64,000 nucleotides of DNA from Macrolepiota albuminosa (taxonomy: Eukaryota > Basidiomycota > Agaricomycetes > Agaricales > Agaricaceae), in NCBI GenBank assembly GCA_027475525.1, contig JAMWFC010000116.1, forward strand, positions 62,001 to 126,000. Reading direction: 5' to 3'. The notes under the pieces were generated by a model. It was given only the letters and a program-made list of their open reading frames with translations, searched no databases and was not told where the DNA came from. A program made the position numbers and the translations under genes. This document shows, piece after piece, positions 52,917 to 64,000 of the stretch. How positions within the stretch are numbered: the first letter of the stretch is position 1; every line of letters starts with the position of its first letter.

Positions 52917-54590
52917 AAACCCGTTTATACCAGCATGGTTAGCCTTAGTCGCTTTTCGTTCGTCGAGGATCATAATAGGCGAGAAGACCGGTGGGACCAG
53001 GGTAATATTAAATTATACCCCTGAAGATATTGTTCTGGACACATTGACCCTAAATTTACATTGCTTGACTCAACGCCGTGAGGATCTGGAAAGGAAGGCA
53101 CTCGGCACGAATAAGCGGACCACATGGTGTGTCGGATGTTAGCCACCCCTTGGACCCCTTGGACTGATATTGTCGGAACAAAGCTTAATAGAAATAAATA
53201 TTCCCCTCGACTTCATCTATTCCATTGGCAGACTCGGATCTAGAACCCGAGGTTTGAAAAGTAAGCAGAATCCTCATACCTAGCTGTTGACTTGCATCTG
53301 TCAGTCTGACCTTTGAACATGCAAGTAGTCGACCATCACATATACTATCCCGGAGACTACTGCCAGTCCATAATATACGGTCTGGTAACTGCACTGCAAG
53401 GTTCCGGTTTTCTTAGTAGTCGTCGTTTATGTTTCCTGAGGCTTTTGACAAGCGAAGGATGAATAGCTCAATACACAGAAAAGGGTTGTCACAAGCCACA
53501 GAGAAAAATGATTAAGCGTTTGAGTATAACAGAGAGGACTACACAACAGCAAGGCTGTGCAGGACATGAGCGCAAGATTTCCAGAGACGTCAACCAAAGG
53601 ATCTAGATTCTAGTACAAGTGGTTGATTGCACCAAGGGAGAATCCCGAGCCAGAGGCAGGGTTTCGAACGTCAAGAACACGCACTCAGTTACAAAGAGGA
53701 GGAAAGTTTAAAAATTCCACTTCTTACGAGATTGCCACATCTGAGAATTCCGTTGTATAGACCTATAGATATAATTGGATATTGGATGCGCGGAGGACAA
53801 GGGACATGCTATACAGGAACCACGCCTAGATCAGGAAGACCGACTGCTCCCGGAATCATTGCATGTACTCATTTAGGAGTAGTCCCTATAGACTTCTATC
53901 AGGTAGCAATGTGAAGAGCAACCTTGTAAACTGAGAAGTATGAAGTTCGGAAGTGATTGCCAACCAGATGCAAGGTAGTCATGAGGCAGGCCTCCAGCAG
54001 TTTAGGGTCAGGACATTTGCTTTCTTGCTTTCAACGTGAGTGTGTGGAATTGGCGAGGGCGACCTATATCTGGCTGGTTCCGAGGTTTTAGCACACGTGA
54101 CTCCCCTTCGCCCACCTTCGAAGCCCTTCAAGACACACCACAGAAGCCAGGAACCCACCTCGCAAAATTTTCATCACATCACTAGCAACTGATCTAGGGT
54201 ACTAGATATGCACACAAGCCGACAACCCACCGTGACATAAACCACCACCCACCCCATCGACGACCATTAATCACAAATGCCGCCGCACATAATTACGATC
54301 CTAGCAACTTCCAAACGAGCGTGGAGGAAAAGGGTATGATATTTGGTCATCAACAATCGATATTCCAGAACATTCTCAGTCGTGCTGCAATGCTCTTTTT
54401 TTTAAACTTGTAAATGAAATGAAAAAGAACAACAAATCATCGATTGTCAATTGTCAAACAGGGTTCGTAAATCATAAACGACAAAGAACTCCTCGGGCAA
54501 ACGCATCAACAAATAACACCGAGTTTTTGAGAGATTTTTTTCTTTCAAAAAAATGTAACGAGCCCTCCCCATCCATCTAACTAACATCTA
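52917..54590. other. Intergenic region upstream of laccase
   Basis: About 1.7 kb of host-composition DNA without a convincing gene. A 95-codon frame at 53627-53914 shows no recognisable feature. It would hold the laccase promoter; I saw no clear metal- or xenobiotic-response cluster by eye. Confidence 0.45.
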
Positions 54591-55222
54591 ACCCAAAGGA
54601 GAAAAAATGAGAATGAGAATAACAAGATCGTTGCCAGCTGCCAACGCGCGGAGGAAATAGACGTATGTCCGGAGTGTGTAGCTTAAACTCAAGTGAAGGA
54701 TACTATAAACATACTTACCTGACGATTTCGTATCCAGCAGATGAGGAGAATACAAGACCCAGGAACTAAAACTTACAAATCTATATATAACCTCAACAAA
54801 AAACATAATCAACAAAACAAATCTATTAAATCATACACAACCTCATACAACAATCCAAACCCAACCACAAAAAAACACAAAACCAAAAAAGGCGGAAAAC
54901 TTTTTTTTGGGGAAGGGGAGTGGACGTGACAATTTTGCTAACGTAAGGGAGGACGAGAGGGAGAGGCGAGAGGTAGAATGGGAAAGGGCGGGAGTAATCA
55001 AGCGGTAGACGTGCAATGTCGTCTTAATACACGAAAAGATTAACAGCAATGAAAGCGAGAACGCAGTAATCAAAAATCAAAATATCAAAAAAAAAACAAA
55101 ACAACAGCTGTCGTAGATTCTTATACGCATGGGATTATCGATTATGGGTGACAGATATGAAAAAGCTCAAACTTCTCAAAAAAAAAAGTAAGTAAAGAAG
55201 CGCAAAAAAAAACCATTATAAA
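54591..55222 (-). other. 3' region of RCC1-PHD gene, possible spliced UTR
   Basis: No ORF with support. A consensus donor CAG-GTAAGTATG on the minus strand at about 54711-54722 suggests a transcribed, spliced sequence, perhaps a 3' untranslated intron or a small unknown gene. A-rich tracts fill 54780-55210. Confidence 0.35.
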
Positions 55223-58200
55223 TCAATGCTGTTTCTTCTTTTTCGAAGCTACAAAAAACCCCAACAACACGAGATCAACGCACGAACGACAACAACGAAA
55301 AAGGAAGAAAAACAAAAAACGCCACTCACCAGCTCTCCTCTTAGACGGCGACTTCCTCTTCCTAGGCGCCTCCTCCTCCTCCTCCTCCTCCTCATCCTCC
55401 TCCTCCTCATCCTCCTCGTCCTCATCATCATACACAGGACTACGCGCGCGCGGCCGCTTACTCGTACTCGGCGTCGCATTCACATGCGCATTCGGGGTCA
55501 TCATCCTCCCCGCAGCCGCAGCCGCAGCCTGGGGCGTAGCCTTACGCACCGGATACCTCCCAATCGGCGCCCCGGGCTGCTTCGCGCACTGAACGCAGAA
55601 CCACTCGCCCTCAGGCACGGCACTCAACGGCGGCGTGAGGCACCCCAGGTGGTACGGCGAGTCGCACTGCCAGGGAATAGAAATTTCAAGGTGAGCAACT
55701 GGAGCAACTGAGAAAATACAAGGAAGGACCCTGGGGGGGATAATACAGACCTTGTCGCACTCGAGCGGGGAATCGTCGTCACCGCGTTCCGTGCTACACA
55801 CGACACACAACGCCGGTGGGTCGACCTCGATAGGATGGCGCGGGAGATCCGACATCTTGTCGCTCGGTTTCGCCAGGAACACAGTCGTGTTCGCCCCCGC
55901 TGCGATACTATGTGATGTATATCCAATTCCCCTCGTCAGCAATTCCAAAAAAAAACAAAAGAGTAATAAACATTCCTTACTCTAATATCTCAATGCCATT
56001 GAGAGGAACGACACGCGTGGGCTTCGTCGCGCTCTTCGGCTCATCTGGGCCGAGACCAAGTTCACCTGCCGAGAACATCAAATCAAGCACGTTAGACAGA
56101 CGGTGCGGTGCGTGCGAAAAGCGGCTGAGGAGTAAGTATCGCGTAACGCATAACGCACCATTAGCAGCATTCTGTCCCCAGCCAACAGTCATAACCGTAT
56201 CGTCCTCGTCCGGGGTGAGTACCCAATGCGTGACGCCTCCAGAACGAGCCAGCGAGATCTTGCAGCCCCTGCCAAAGGTCATGCCACTGCCAGTCAGCCT
56301 GCAGTTCCATTCACCCAGAAAAATACAAGAAAGACTCGCTGAATGTCTTGCATGAACCGGAAAGTGGAGTATGGAGAGCCCGCAGAGCCTATGTTGGGCG
56401 TTAGCATGCACGAATGAGAGATTGAAAGGCCGTTACAGAGGAAAGGCGTACTACACAAGCAGAGGAATCATGCTCGGTGCTCGGTATCGCGCGACAATAT
56501 CCATACTGTAAGAAGGTAAGGGAATAGGTATGTGCATAAATGAGAAGAGATTCTTCCGACGACGAGGCCAAAAGGAAAGAAATGAAGCGCATATAGTGAA
56601 TATACACGTGCGAAAAGAGCCTCTGCCAACTGTGTACAGGGAAATGAAGGGGGAAAGCACGCTGCAGCAGAAAGCCTCGATCGTCGGAAAACCACACAGC
56701 CCTACCACATGCACAAAAAGTACAACAAAAAAGAGAAAACCCCCGCAAAGAGAAAAAAAGATGAAGAGGAGACTGAAACATACCCTCTCCACTATTCTTC
56801 CACTTGCCTGCCATCCAATACATCCCCTGCCTATCCACGACGACACTATTCGACGGGCCAGCAGCGATGAGCGCGCCGTTCGTTGCGGGACTTGGACCTG
56901 CGAACTATCAAGGGGGGTTGACCGTCAGTTTCATTACCAAGAAGGAAAGACAAGTAGACCGTACTTGCGGGACAGCTTTGGGCTTCAAGACGTCGACTTG
57001 GTTCCCGAGACCGAGGCGGCAGTAGCCGTTGTATCCCCATACATAAACTACGCTGTGGACAGTTGGATAACTGGATGATGAGGAAAAGACAGAGACCTAC
57101 CCGGTATCGTCGAGCGCGAGACTATGTTGTGGGCCCGAGACGATGTTGAGGATATGTTTCCCGTCGAGCTCTTTGATGTACACTGTCGATTGTATTAATT
57201 AGCGAGGGTGGAAAAGAAAAAAGGAGCCAGTGGACGCTATTCGGCTCCCTTTGGAAAGAAGACACGTAGAGAAAAAGTACCTGGAGTGACTTCGATATCA
57301 TACGCAGTCTTGTTACCGGTCGTGATACGCTCTCCGGTCATGCCGTTACCGAGCTGGCCGTTCTGAGCACTCCCAAAGGAGAAAACTAGACGCCAAATGT
57401 TTAAAACTCTAATACGAGGAATCTACACGTACCCTTGCCAGACTCTGTGAGTACCAGCGAGAAAGTAGCGCCTGCCGAAGCCTTGACGATGCGCTCCTTG
57501 TCTCCACCATTACCAACGCCCGTAATCAGCCTAAACGACGTGACCTCGGGACACACCGAATGCCCACACTACGTCTTCTCATCAGCTCTGCACTTGCACG
57601 CAACCACACACGTACCTGCCCCACATTATTCTGTCCCGCACTCCACGCGCTCCCGTCGCTCCCCACCAAAATGGTGTGGTTCTTCCCACACGCGGCATGC
57701 ACGAACCTCGTCCCCTCCTTCGCGCCAAGTTCAGCAGCAATGATCCTCATGGGCGCGTTCTCCGACACGTACTCGTCGCCGGCGGCGGAGCCGGGGGGGA
57801 TGCCGAGCGCGCCAAAGGAGTTGCGGCCAAAGAGCCACGCGGCGCCGTCGATGTCGATGGCGACAAAGTGGCAGCCATTGCACGAGGTGTGGACGGAGCG
57901 GATGCGGATGTTGGCGAGGGAGCGGAGGATGTATGGTTCGAGGAGGTCGGGGTTCCTTGGGCGGGTTGGGTTGGGTTGGGGAGGAGAGAGAGGGACGAGG
58001 ACTCACTCGAACTCGTTCGGGTCGTTTCTGAGTGCGCCGCCGCGCTCTTTCTTGCCGAGCTTGGGCCTGTAGAGGGGATGAGCTGGACTCGGTTCAGATT
58101 GGGGGAGGGAGACGGACCAGTCCGTGCCGCCGCAGATGAGGACTGGAGCGGGTCAGTTGTGGTTCGGATTGGATGGCAGAGACTCACGGCGGCCCCACTG

Positions 58201-58233
58201 GACGGGCTCGGGTTGGTGCTTGTTGCTCGCCAT
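55223..58233 (-). CDS. RCC1-repeat protein with C-terminal PHD finger
   Basis: Probable nuclear chromatin protein: a seven-bladed RCC1-type propeller joined to a PHD finger. Start ATG 58233; about ten short introns; last exon 55248-55223 ends in SKKKKQH. RCC1 blades are seen as WLFGRNSFGALG (about 57830), HAACGKNHTILVGSDGSAWS (about 57690), VFSFGSAQNGQLGNG (about 57370), VVYVWGYNGYCRLGLGNQVD (about 57040), MTVGWGQNAANG and ELGLG. The PHD finger (about 55840-55560, with one intron) has CVVC, C-DKC, H-LGC and WFCVQC, a complete C4HC3 set. Then an Ala/Pro linker, an acidic run (55440-55370) and a basic tail. The blades plus PHD layout suggests reading of histone tails; guanine-exchange activity is not implied. 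The start gives WGRLLICGGTDWPKLGKK, RCC2-like. Confidence 0.8.
55368..55432 (-). repeat. GAG/GAT codon repeat in RCC1-PHD gene
   Basis: CTC/CTCAT triplets on the plus strand, encoding a run of about 20 Glu/Asp residues. Confidence 0.8.
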
Positions 58234-58409
58234 CGTCGACTCGTAAGTGTTTGTTGTTGTCCCCCACGCTTGTTTGCCACTCAACCCCAACTCAAACTGA
58301 CGTCGCCTAACTAAGCGCCTGTAAATATTCTTTTATTACATACTACATACACTTGTCCCAATAAATACTGCGCCAGTCAGAATACACAGATCCCAGTGCA
58401 AGAATCAAC

Positions 58410-61400
58410 TTACATATACTCGTCCCAACACGCTTGAGAGAATACTAACAACACATCAGCCAGCGCAAGTGAATTTCGCTGTGAACCAACCTTGAACACG
58501 TCCCCAGAAAGCACCAGCACATCGCCATGAACCAGCGTCACGCCAATCGCCTGCTTCTCGGGCTTTCCTGGCTTTCTACCAGGTTTTCTCGCCGGATTTT
58601 TTACATCGACAACCGCCGTGACATCTGTCAAAGGCTCCCCAGTCCCCACATCCACATCCTCTCCGTCCGTCTCCACCTCGCCATCACGAATCAGTCCCGG
58701 CACAGACCCTCCATCCACAACCATCGGCTCCCCAAACAACACAGGCTCCTCGCCAGGCTCAAGAAGCCTCATCTCTCCATCCTCCATATCAACATCCACA
58801 CCTACACCCCCAGGACGCTCGAGCGCAAGCACATCCACATCCTCGTTCTCAGACAGCCGAACCGGAAACCCCGACCGCGGCACGATCGTCACTTCCACTT
58901 CGCATCCCAGGAGCATCAAAACGACCGGATTACTCGTCGCGTCAAGCGGCGTCGATACCTGCCAGCGCAGCTCACATCACATTCTCGTAGAACGAAACGA
59001 AAACAAACCTTGCGTCTCCCACTAACAACCCACGCACAAATGTCCACCCTCCCGACTCTGACCTCCCGCTCCGCATACACCCTCGCGCGCGCACACATCA
59101 CCTCTTTCGCTCGTACCACCGTCGGGAGCCACGCCGTCTCCTCACTCGGCGTCACATACGTAAAGTACGGCTCTGCGCGTGTCTAATCAGAATCGCACAT
59201 CGGCGAGCAAAAAAAGGGTAAGAAAACGCACTCGTCGAACACATCTCCCTCTCAAGCGGCACCCGCATCTGTACATCTCTCAACAACACCGTCGCATCCC
59301 TCTGCAGCACCCTATCGTTTCCCGTGAACACATGGTAGACGCTCACTTTCCTCACCACTTCCTTCCCCTTCCCCTTCCACACCCCCTCCCTCATCTCTTC
59401 TCCCCAGTCTTCACCTTTCTCAGCTTCCACCGCACCCAGCACTTCCTTTCCTTTCCCCTTCCACCTCCCCTTATCTCGCGCCCTCACCTCGCCCCCGGAT
59501 CCTCCAACCACACCACAAACCTCCCAAAAATACTCAAAACACACCATCCCATCTCCCCACTCCGTCCGCTCACCCTCCACACCCATATTCGCAGGGAACG
59601 AATCCGCAGGATGCGACAGCACACCACTCTGCTGCGGATCCCTCAACTGCGCCAGCTCAATCGCATAGCCACCTTGCACCTCCCCTCCTCCCTCACTCTC
59701 ACTCTCACTCCCACTCTCACGCTCTCCACCCCTCACCTTGTCCTTTCCCTCCGCCTCCCCTCCACCTCCACACACAGCCAAACACCGCAAACCCAAACAC
59801 CTCCCGCCCCTCAAAAACCGCCTAAAATTCACCCTCCCACACTTCTTGCACCACCACCCCTTGGGCAGCGCCCCGTCCACATCCCCCGCCTCCCCACCAC
59901 GCACCGTCTGTGGCAGGAGGTAGTGGTACGCCCAGTGGATCGGCAGCTTCTTCCCGACGAGCAGCTCGTAATTCGGGTGCGCCGCGCGCCTCGCCAAGTA
60001 GTATTGCGTTGTCTGTTCGTCTTTGTCTTTGTCTTTGTCTTTGTCTTTGTCTTCCGGGTCTGCGTCGGTGGTGCGCTGAGGTGAAGCAGACTCGGAAAGC
60101 GAAAGCGTGGGAGGTATAGGTATGGTGGAGGGAGATGGAGGGTTGCTGTTGAGAGAACGCGAAGCAGGCGACCACCAAGGCCGAACAACGCTCCCCTCAG
60201 GCTGAGCCTCAACTTCTTCACCACTCGGTACCCATCGACATTTGAACCACCACTCCATCCTCCCAGACACAAACTCCTCCCCCTCCACACCACTCACCTT
60301 CATACACCCCCCTTTCTTCTTCTTCTTCTTCTCCTTCTCCTTCTCCGAATCAAGTACCTCAACACGACGCTCCTACACACCACACCAATCAGCATCCCAC
60401 CTCAAAAAAAAAAAACCGATCAACATAAAACCCACCTGAACACCATCAACGACGAAAAACCCAAGATACACATACCCACACTCGGGCGGCACACCGACTC
60501 CCCACCTGTGCTCCAAAAACGCGCGGGACGCAATAACAGTAGATACACATACCCACACTCGGGCGGCACACCGACTCCCCACCTGTGCTCCAAAAACGCG
60601 CGGGACGCAATAACAGTGCGGCGTGCAAGCGACATACGTATCGCACAGCGCCGCGATCTCAGCGGGTATCTTGCACGGGATGCGGTTGTCCACTCCCACT
60701 CCCACTCCCGCTCCCGCTCCTTCACTGCCGCCAGGCACACCCAACCTCGACGCAGGCTCCGCATCCGGCAGAGGCACGCATACGTCCGTCGAAGCCCCGT
60801 TTTCAGCATTTACAAGACCGAAACCGGGAAAACTAGCAAAAGCAGCAGCCGTCGACGGTCCGGGCAGTAAACTCAACGTCGAAATAGACATTGCAGGAAC
60901 AGGAACAGGAACAGGGTTGAGCGGAATCGGAAGTACTGGTAGTGGTCCGACGTTTGGACAGGTGTAGGTGTATGCGCCTCTCCTGATGAGACCTGAAGGA
61001 CCGGGAAATACGGAGGAATGTGTCGGTAGTGCTAAAGATGACGTTTCACTCTCAGTTACTACTGATCGTTGTCCCATACCCATTTGCCGATAACCAAAAT
61101 CGGTAGTGCTAAAGATGACGTTTCACTCTCAGTTACTACTGATCGTTGTCCCATACCCATTTGCCGATAACCAAAATGGACTTCGGGCACTCGAGGTGGG
61201 TCAGAGTACGGCGTAAACAACTCTCCGTATTGATTGTCTCCCGCACCCTCGACGCAGGGACTGGATTTGAATCGAAAGGACGAGGCATAGTATGACACAG
61301 CGCCGGGGGTACAACATCTGTCCGAGTCCGTCGGATACTCTACCCGATGGACCATCAGTCATTCGTTGCTTACCCTTCCCTTTCCCCTTCGCGGTCAGGG

Positions 61401-61574
61401 CGTGTCCGCCCTCCATAGCTCCAGTATACCCCTCGTTCATCTGAGCATGATTCCACCCATCCTGTTCCAACCGTAAGGAGTAACTTGCGAACCATACGGA
61501 TAAGGTCTTGTGTGTGGTGGCCCGAGATTCAAATGCGGACCAGGATAAGGATGTTGAGGAGACATTGATGAACT
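58410..61574 (-). CDS. Cys4-type protein of a basidiomycete family (function unsure)
   Basis: Minus-strand multi-exon gene; exact exons uncertain because two 77-bp duplications (60464-60617, 61023-61176) lie inside. A possible start is MSPQHPYPGP at 61574. Recognisable parts in order: a Pro-rich N-terminus; PPECGYVYLGFFVVDGVQ (about 60480); a lysine run; MEWWFKCRWVP and a Ser/Pro/Lys-Asp repeat; LPIHWAYHYLLPQ, then GWWCKKCGRVNF with a following C-x4-C, a four-Cys zinc site (about 59860-59760); and near the end VTLVHGDVLVLSGDVFK, spliced to RVGTSIC. The layout recalls basidiomycete proteins sometimes annotated as AlkB-like 2-oxoglutarate dioxygenases, but I cannot see the H-x-D...H set, so the activity is open. 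The region at 61440-61480 needs a frame change. Confidence 0.5.
60020..60053 (-). repeat. TCTTTG hexanucleotide repeat
   Basis: Nearly six copies, encoding alternating Lys-Asp in the gene on the minus strand. Confidence 0.85.
60464..60617. repeat. 77-bp perfect tandem duplication (10)
   Basis: Copies 60464-60540 and 60541-60617, across an exon-intron border of the Cys4-type gene. Confidence 0.97.
61023..61176. repeat. 77-bp perfect tandem duplication (11)
   Basis: Copies 61023-61099 and 61100-61176; breaks the N-terminal exon of the Cys4-type gene. Confidence 0.97.
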
Positions 61575-61799
61575 ACGACAGGCTGAGACCAGTTGGAAGG
61601 CTGTCTCAGATGTAAAGTCATCGTTCCTTGAGAGCTGTGAGAAGCTGAGACGGTAAATCACGTACACCGATGGCAGGAGGAAGGCACACAGGCGCACTAG
61701 ACCGAGAGATTTTAAATACGGTGATGGATTCACTGTCGAAGGAACGGCTCTAGAGGAAGTAAAAAATTGCGGTGGCTGATGAAGTTGAAGAAAAGATTT

Positions 61800-63637
61800 G
61801 ACAGGCGGACATGATATCTTTTCTTGAGAAAGATTAGGCGACGAGATACGATACGTGTTCGTAAATGTATCTATAAATTCGGCGGACATGATATCTTTTC
61901 TTGAGAAAGATTAGGCGACGAGATACGATACGTGTTCGTAAATGTATCTATAAATTCAACTCAACTACTCTGAGAAACACGAGTTGAAACACGGAACTTA
62001 CGTTCTGTTTTTCCAGGACTAAAACGGAGATGGTCTTTTGGTTGAAAAACTACAGGCAGGGAACGCTCATGGGGAATGTACATCATCCCTTGACTAGGTA
62101 AAACCAGTGGAGGTCTATTGGGCGGAGGATGCGGTCCAAATTCGGAGTCAGAAGCCGTTGAAGTGGGATCCTCAGCGATCGGTTCATTTTGAACAAGTCC
62201 ACAGCTTCCATGCCAAATTCGGAGTCAGAAGCCGTTGAAGTGGGATCCTCAGCGATCGGTTCATTTTGAACAAGTCCACAGCTTCCATGCGAAGGGTGGT
62301 TGGAAACAGAATCATTCTGCAACCCACTCGAGGCTTCGTCTGCAGCTTGTGCATCATCTAGACACAAGGAAGATTCTTCACGGATGTTAACATCACCAGG
62401 GACCCTTGTTGGAGACTGGTTGACAGCTGACTCTGCTGGCGTAGAAAGATCCTAGAGAGACAAATAAAATCTCGAATCCTAAAGGGCTGACATGAGTACA
62501 CAAAAGAAAGGAACGAAAAGCATACATCTTCATCTCAAACGAAAGTCCGTCGTCTGCCAATTTAGATACGCCCATCCCACTCGACGTATGTTCGAGAAGA
62601 ATCACTGGCGTTGTTGAGAGTAACCAGGCAATACCGTTAACTGCTACAGAAAGCTCAGGCAGGGCGGAAACAAGTTCCTCTTTGGTCTGAAAAGTCAATG
62701 AATAAGAATTGCGGACATGAAATGTTAAATGGGGAAGCGAGCGCTCACATCGCACCATATGGAGGGCTGTAATTCAGAAGGTTCGTAGGATTGTTGCCAA
62801 TGGATCATTAGACAAATCCATTACCTGCAGCTTGGGTAGCCTCCATTGAGGTTCACCCTTCGACGGTGGGTCTGAAATAAAATGGTGAACGAGAAATGTC
62901 GACTGAAGCTTTTTGACTCACTTTTTCCAGTAAGAATGGAGCGTAAGTTGGTCCGCTTGAGTTGCTTGATCTTGGAAGAACTGAAACTCTTCACATCGGG
63001 ATTCAACTCTGGCTTGGTCTTCAGCTCTTTGGGCGTTTTGACCTTCCGGAATTTGACTTCAAACTCTTCACATCGGGATTCAACTCTGGCTTGGTCTTCA
63101 GCTCTTTGGGCGTTTTGACCTTCCGGAATTTGACTTCTTCACTAGTTCCATGTTCTCTTCGTTCACCTTCGACTTCTTTGGGCGGCCCCGTTTGCGAGGT
63201 AACTTTTGTACAATCTCATCCACGTTCTCTACTCCCTGTTCCATGGGCGGCTCCTTTCTTTTACGTTTTAACGATAACTGACTTTCTACTGCTTGAGGGA
63301 GTAAAGTTATCTCCGCGTCAAGAGTATCCATATCAGCACGAGAGGCCCCAAGTGAATCAACATGAAAAGTCTCTGCTGCTTGTTCTAGAGACGGTTTCTT
63401 TCTATGGCCTCTTGACAATACTTCAATGTCCATTGCTTGATCGACTGAAGTTGCCTTCTCCGCGTCAACACTATTCACATCAGTCGGAGGAGCCTGAGTT
63501 GGAAGTCCATTGCTTGATCGACTGAAGTTGCCTTCTCCGCGTCAACACTATTCACATCAGTCGGAGGAGCCTGAGTTGGAATGACCTCACGAGCCTCGAC
63601 ATGAGAGTCCAAAGCGCGAGAATCTTCTAGGGACATT
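61800..63637 (-). CDS. AT-hook protein or N-terminal part of the neighbouring gene
   Basis: Minus-strand coding-like exons carrying five 77-bp perfect duplications, so no clean model is possible. From a plausible ATG at 63637 (MSLEDSRALDSH) come PRKRGRPKKSK, an AT-hook DNA-binding motif (about 63200), a Lys-rich part (KVKTPKELKTKPELNPDVK, in another frame), then after introns IWCD-TKEELVSALPELSVAV (about 62760-62640), HTSSGMGVSKLADDG, and a Ser/Pro-rich tail to about 62040. The IWC block is reminiscent of the same basidiomycete family as the gene to the left, so both may be one long gene. The frame change near 63140 may be real, a sequencing error or an assembly fault. Confidence 0.4.
61804..61957. 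repeat. 77-bp perfect tandem duplication (12)
   Basis: Copies 61804-61880 and 61881-61957, between or within the two genes. Confidence 0.97.
62136..62289. repeat. 77-bp perfect tandem duplication (13)
   Basis: Copies 62136-62212 and 62213-62289, in the Ser/Pro-rich coding tail. Confidence 0.97.
62984..63137. repeat. 77-bp perfect tandem duplication (14)
   Basis: Copies 62984-63060 and 63061-63137, in the Lys-rich coding part after the AT-hook. Confidence 0.97.
63428..63581. repeat. 77-bp perfect tandem duplication (15)
   Basis: Copies 63428-63504 and 63505-63581, upstream of the AT-hook in the same gene. Confidence 0.97.
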
Positions 63638-64000
63638 ATGCTGATTTCAGACTGCCTTTGCGGGCGTTCTTGAGCACAAAGGATTCGACTCTGGTTGCCT
63701 GCACAGAATCAAATCTCCTGTTGCGTTCGACTCCATATCTACTGCGTTACGACCCGTCAAGACTTGCTCCATCGCCGCCATGCTTGGTTCTGGTTGATCC
63801 GTGCCGTTCAATTTGAGATACTCCGAATTTGTAAACGGACTTGCTCCATCGCCGCCATGCTTGGTTCTGGTTGATCCGTGCCGTTCAATTTGAGATACTC
63901 CGAATTTGTAAACGTTTCTGAAGCCTGGACAGTCCCATCGTTGGTCCGAATTAAGGGTTCATTATGTTGTGTACTTTTTATTCAAATCTCGTTCTTGGAT
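63638..64000. other. Window end, probable upstream exon or promoter
   Basis: Host-composition DNA with a 77-bp duplication (63761-63914). No start or gene is supported; the gene to the left may begin outside the window. Confidence 0.35.
63761..63914. repeat. 77-bp perfect tandem duplication (16)
   Basis: Copies 63761-63837 and 63838-63914, near the window end. Confidence 0.97.

Noticed and set aside
53627..53914. 95-codon ORF in the laccase upstream region
   Set aside because: No homology signal, splice context or promoter; plausible by chance at this length.
55226..55711. 161-codon plus-strand ORF over the RCC1-PHD gene
   Set aside because: It is Arg/Leu low complexity produced by the reverse complement of the Glu/Asp and Ala repeats; the minus strand has the PHD finger.
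59179..60084. 301-codon plus-strand ORF with His/Pro/Thr runs
   Set aside because: Composition follows from antisense reading of a GC-rich Gly/Glu/Lys coding region with the Cys4 site; no fold-like pattern.
1..64000. tRNA, rRNA, CRISPR, prophage or operon features
   Set aside because: None seen; introns, TATA boxes and retrotransposons show eukaryotic DNA.

Overview
The window is nuclear DNA of a filamentous fungus, almost certainly a mushroom-forming basidiomycete (Agaricomycetes). The host genes are intron-rich with 50-100 nt introns, and they include a laccase, a DUF6533-type seven-helix protein, a PCMH-type FAD oxidoreductase and an RCC1-PHD protein. The transposons (chromodomain Ty3/Gypsy, Copia, pogo, a KDZ-like fragment) are of basidiomycete type. 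No rRNA, tRNA or CRISPR array was seen. All gene models are by-eye exon readings.

Layout. 1-19.3 kb: old AT-rich, CpG-poor transposon debris holding a 12.6-kb Gypsy element (G1, 3353-15919, 5-bp target duplication CTCCT), itself hit by a solo LTR (family D). 20.3-27.4 kb: host island with a DUF6533 membrane protein (minus), an apparently intact pogo-type element just upstream of it (22329-25392), and an FAD oxidoreductase (plus). 27.7-49.75 kb: one Copia element on the minus strand (target duplication ACTGG) blown up to 22 kb by nested insertions. These are a CACTA-like MITE, two family C solo LTRs, one family D solo LTR, a Tc1/mariner remnant with a foldback MITE, and a family B solo LTR that contains a second 12.8-kb Gypsy element (G2, target duplication GGTCG). 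G2 carries a further family B solo LTR and a family C solo LTR. 50.5-64 kb: host genes on the minus strand: laccase, RCC1-PHD protein, a Cys4-type protein of a basidiomycete family, and an AT-hook region.

Three things stand out. (1) Sixteen perfect 77-bp tandem duplications occur in unrelated contexts (retrotransposons, exons, introns). Identical length everywhere points to unmerged k-mer overlaps at contig joins, not biology; each shifts a reading frame by two. (2) Both Gypsy elements carry a long sense ORF of unknown function between the integrase/chromodomain and the 3' LTR, recognisably homologous between them. (3) Both Gypsy elements are packed with short perfect hairpins through coding sequence and LTRs, including a hairpin directly before the polypurine tract. 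This is not obvious in the host genes or in the Copia element.

LTR-pair differences and many premature stops are C-to-T or G-to-A transitions, largely at CpG, which fits cytosine methylation and deamination of repeats.
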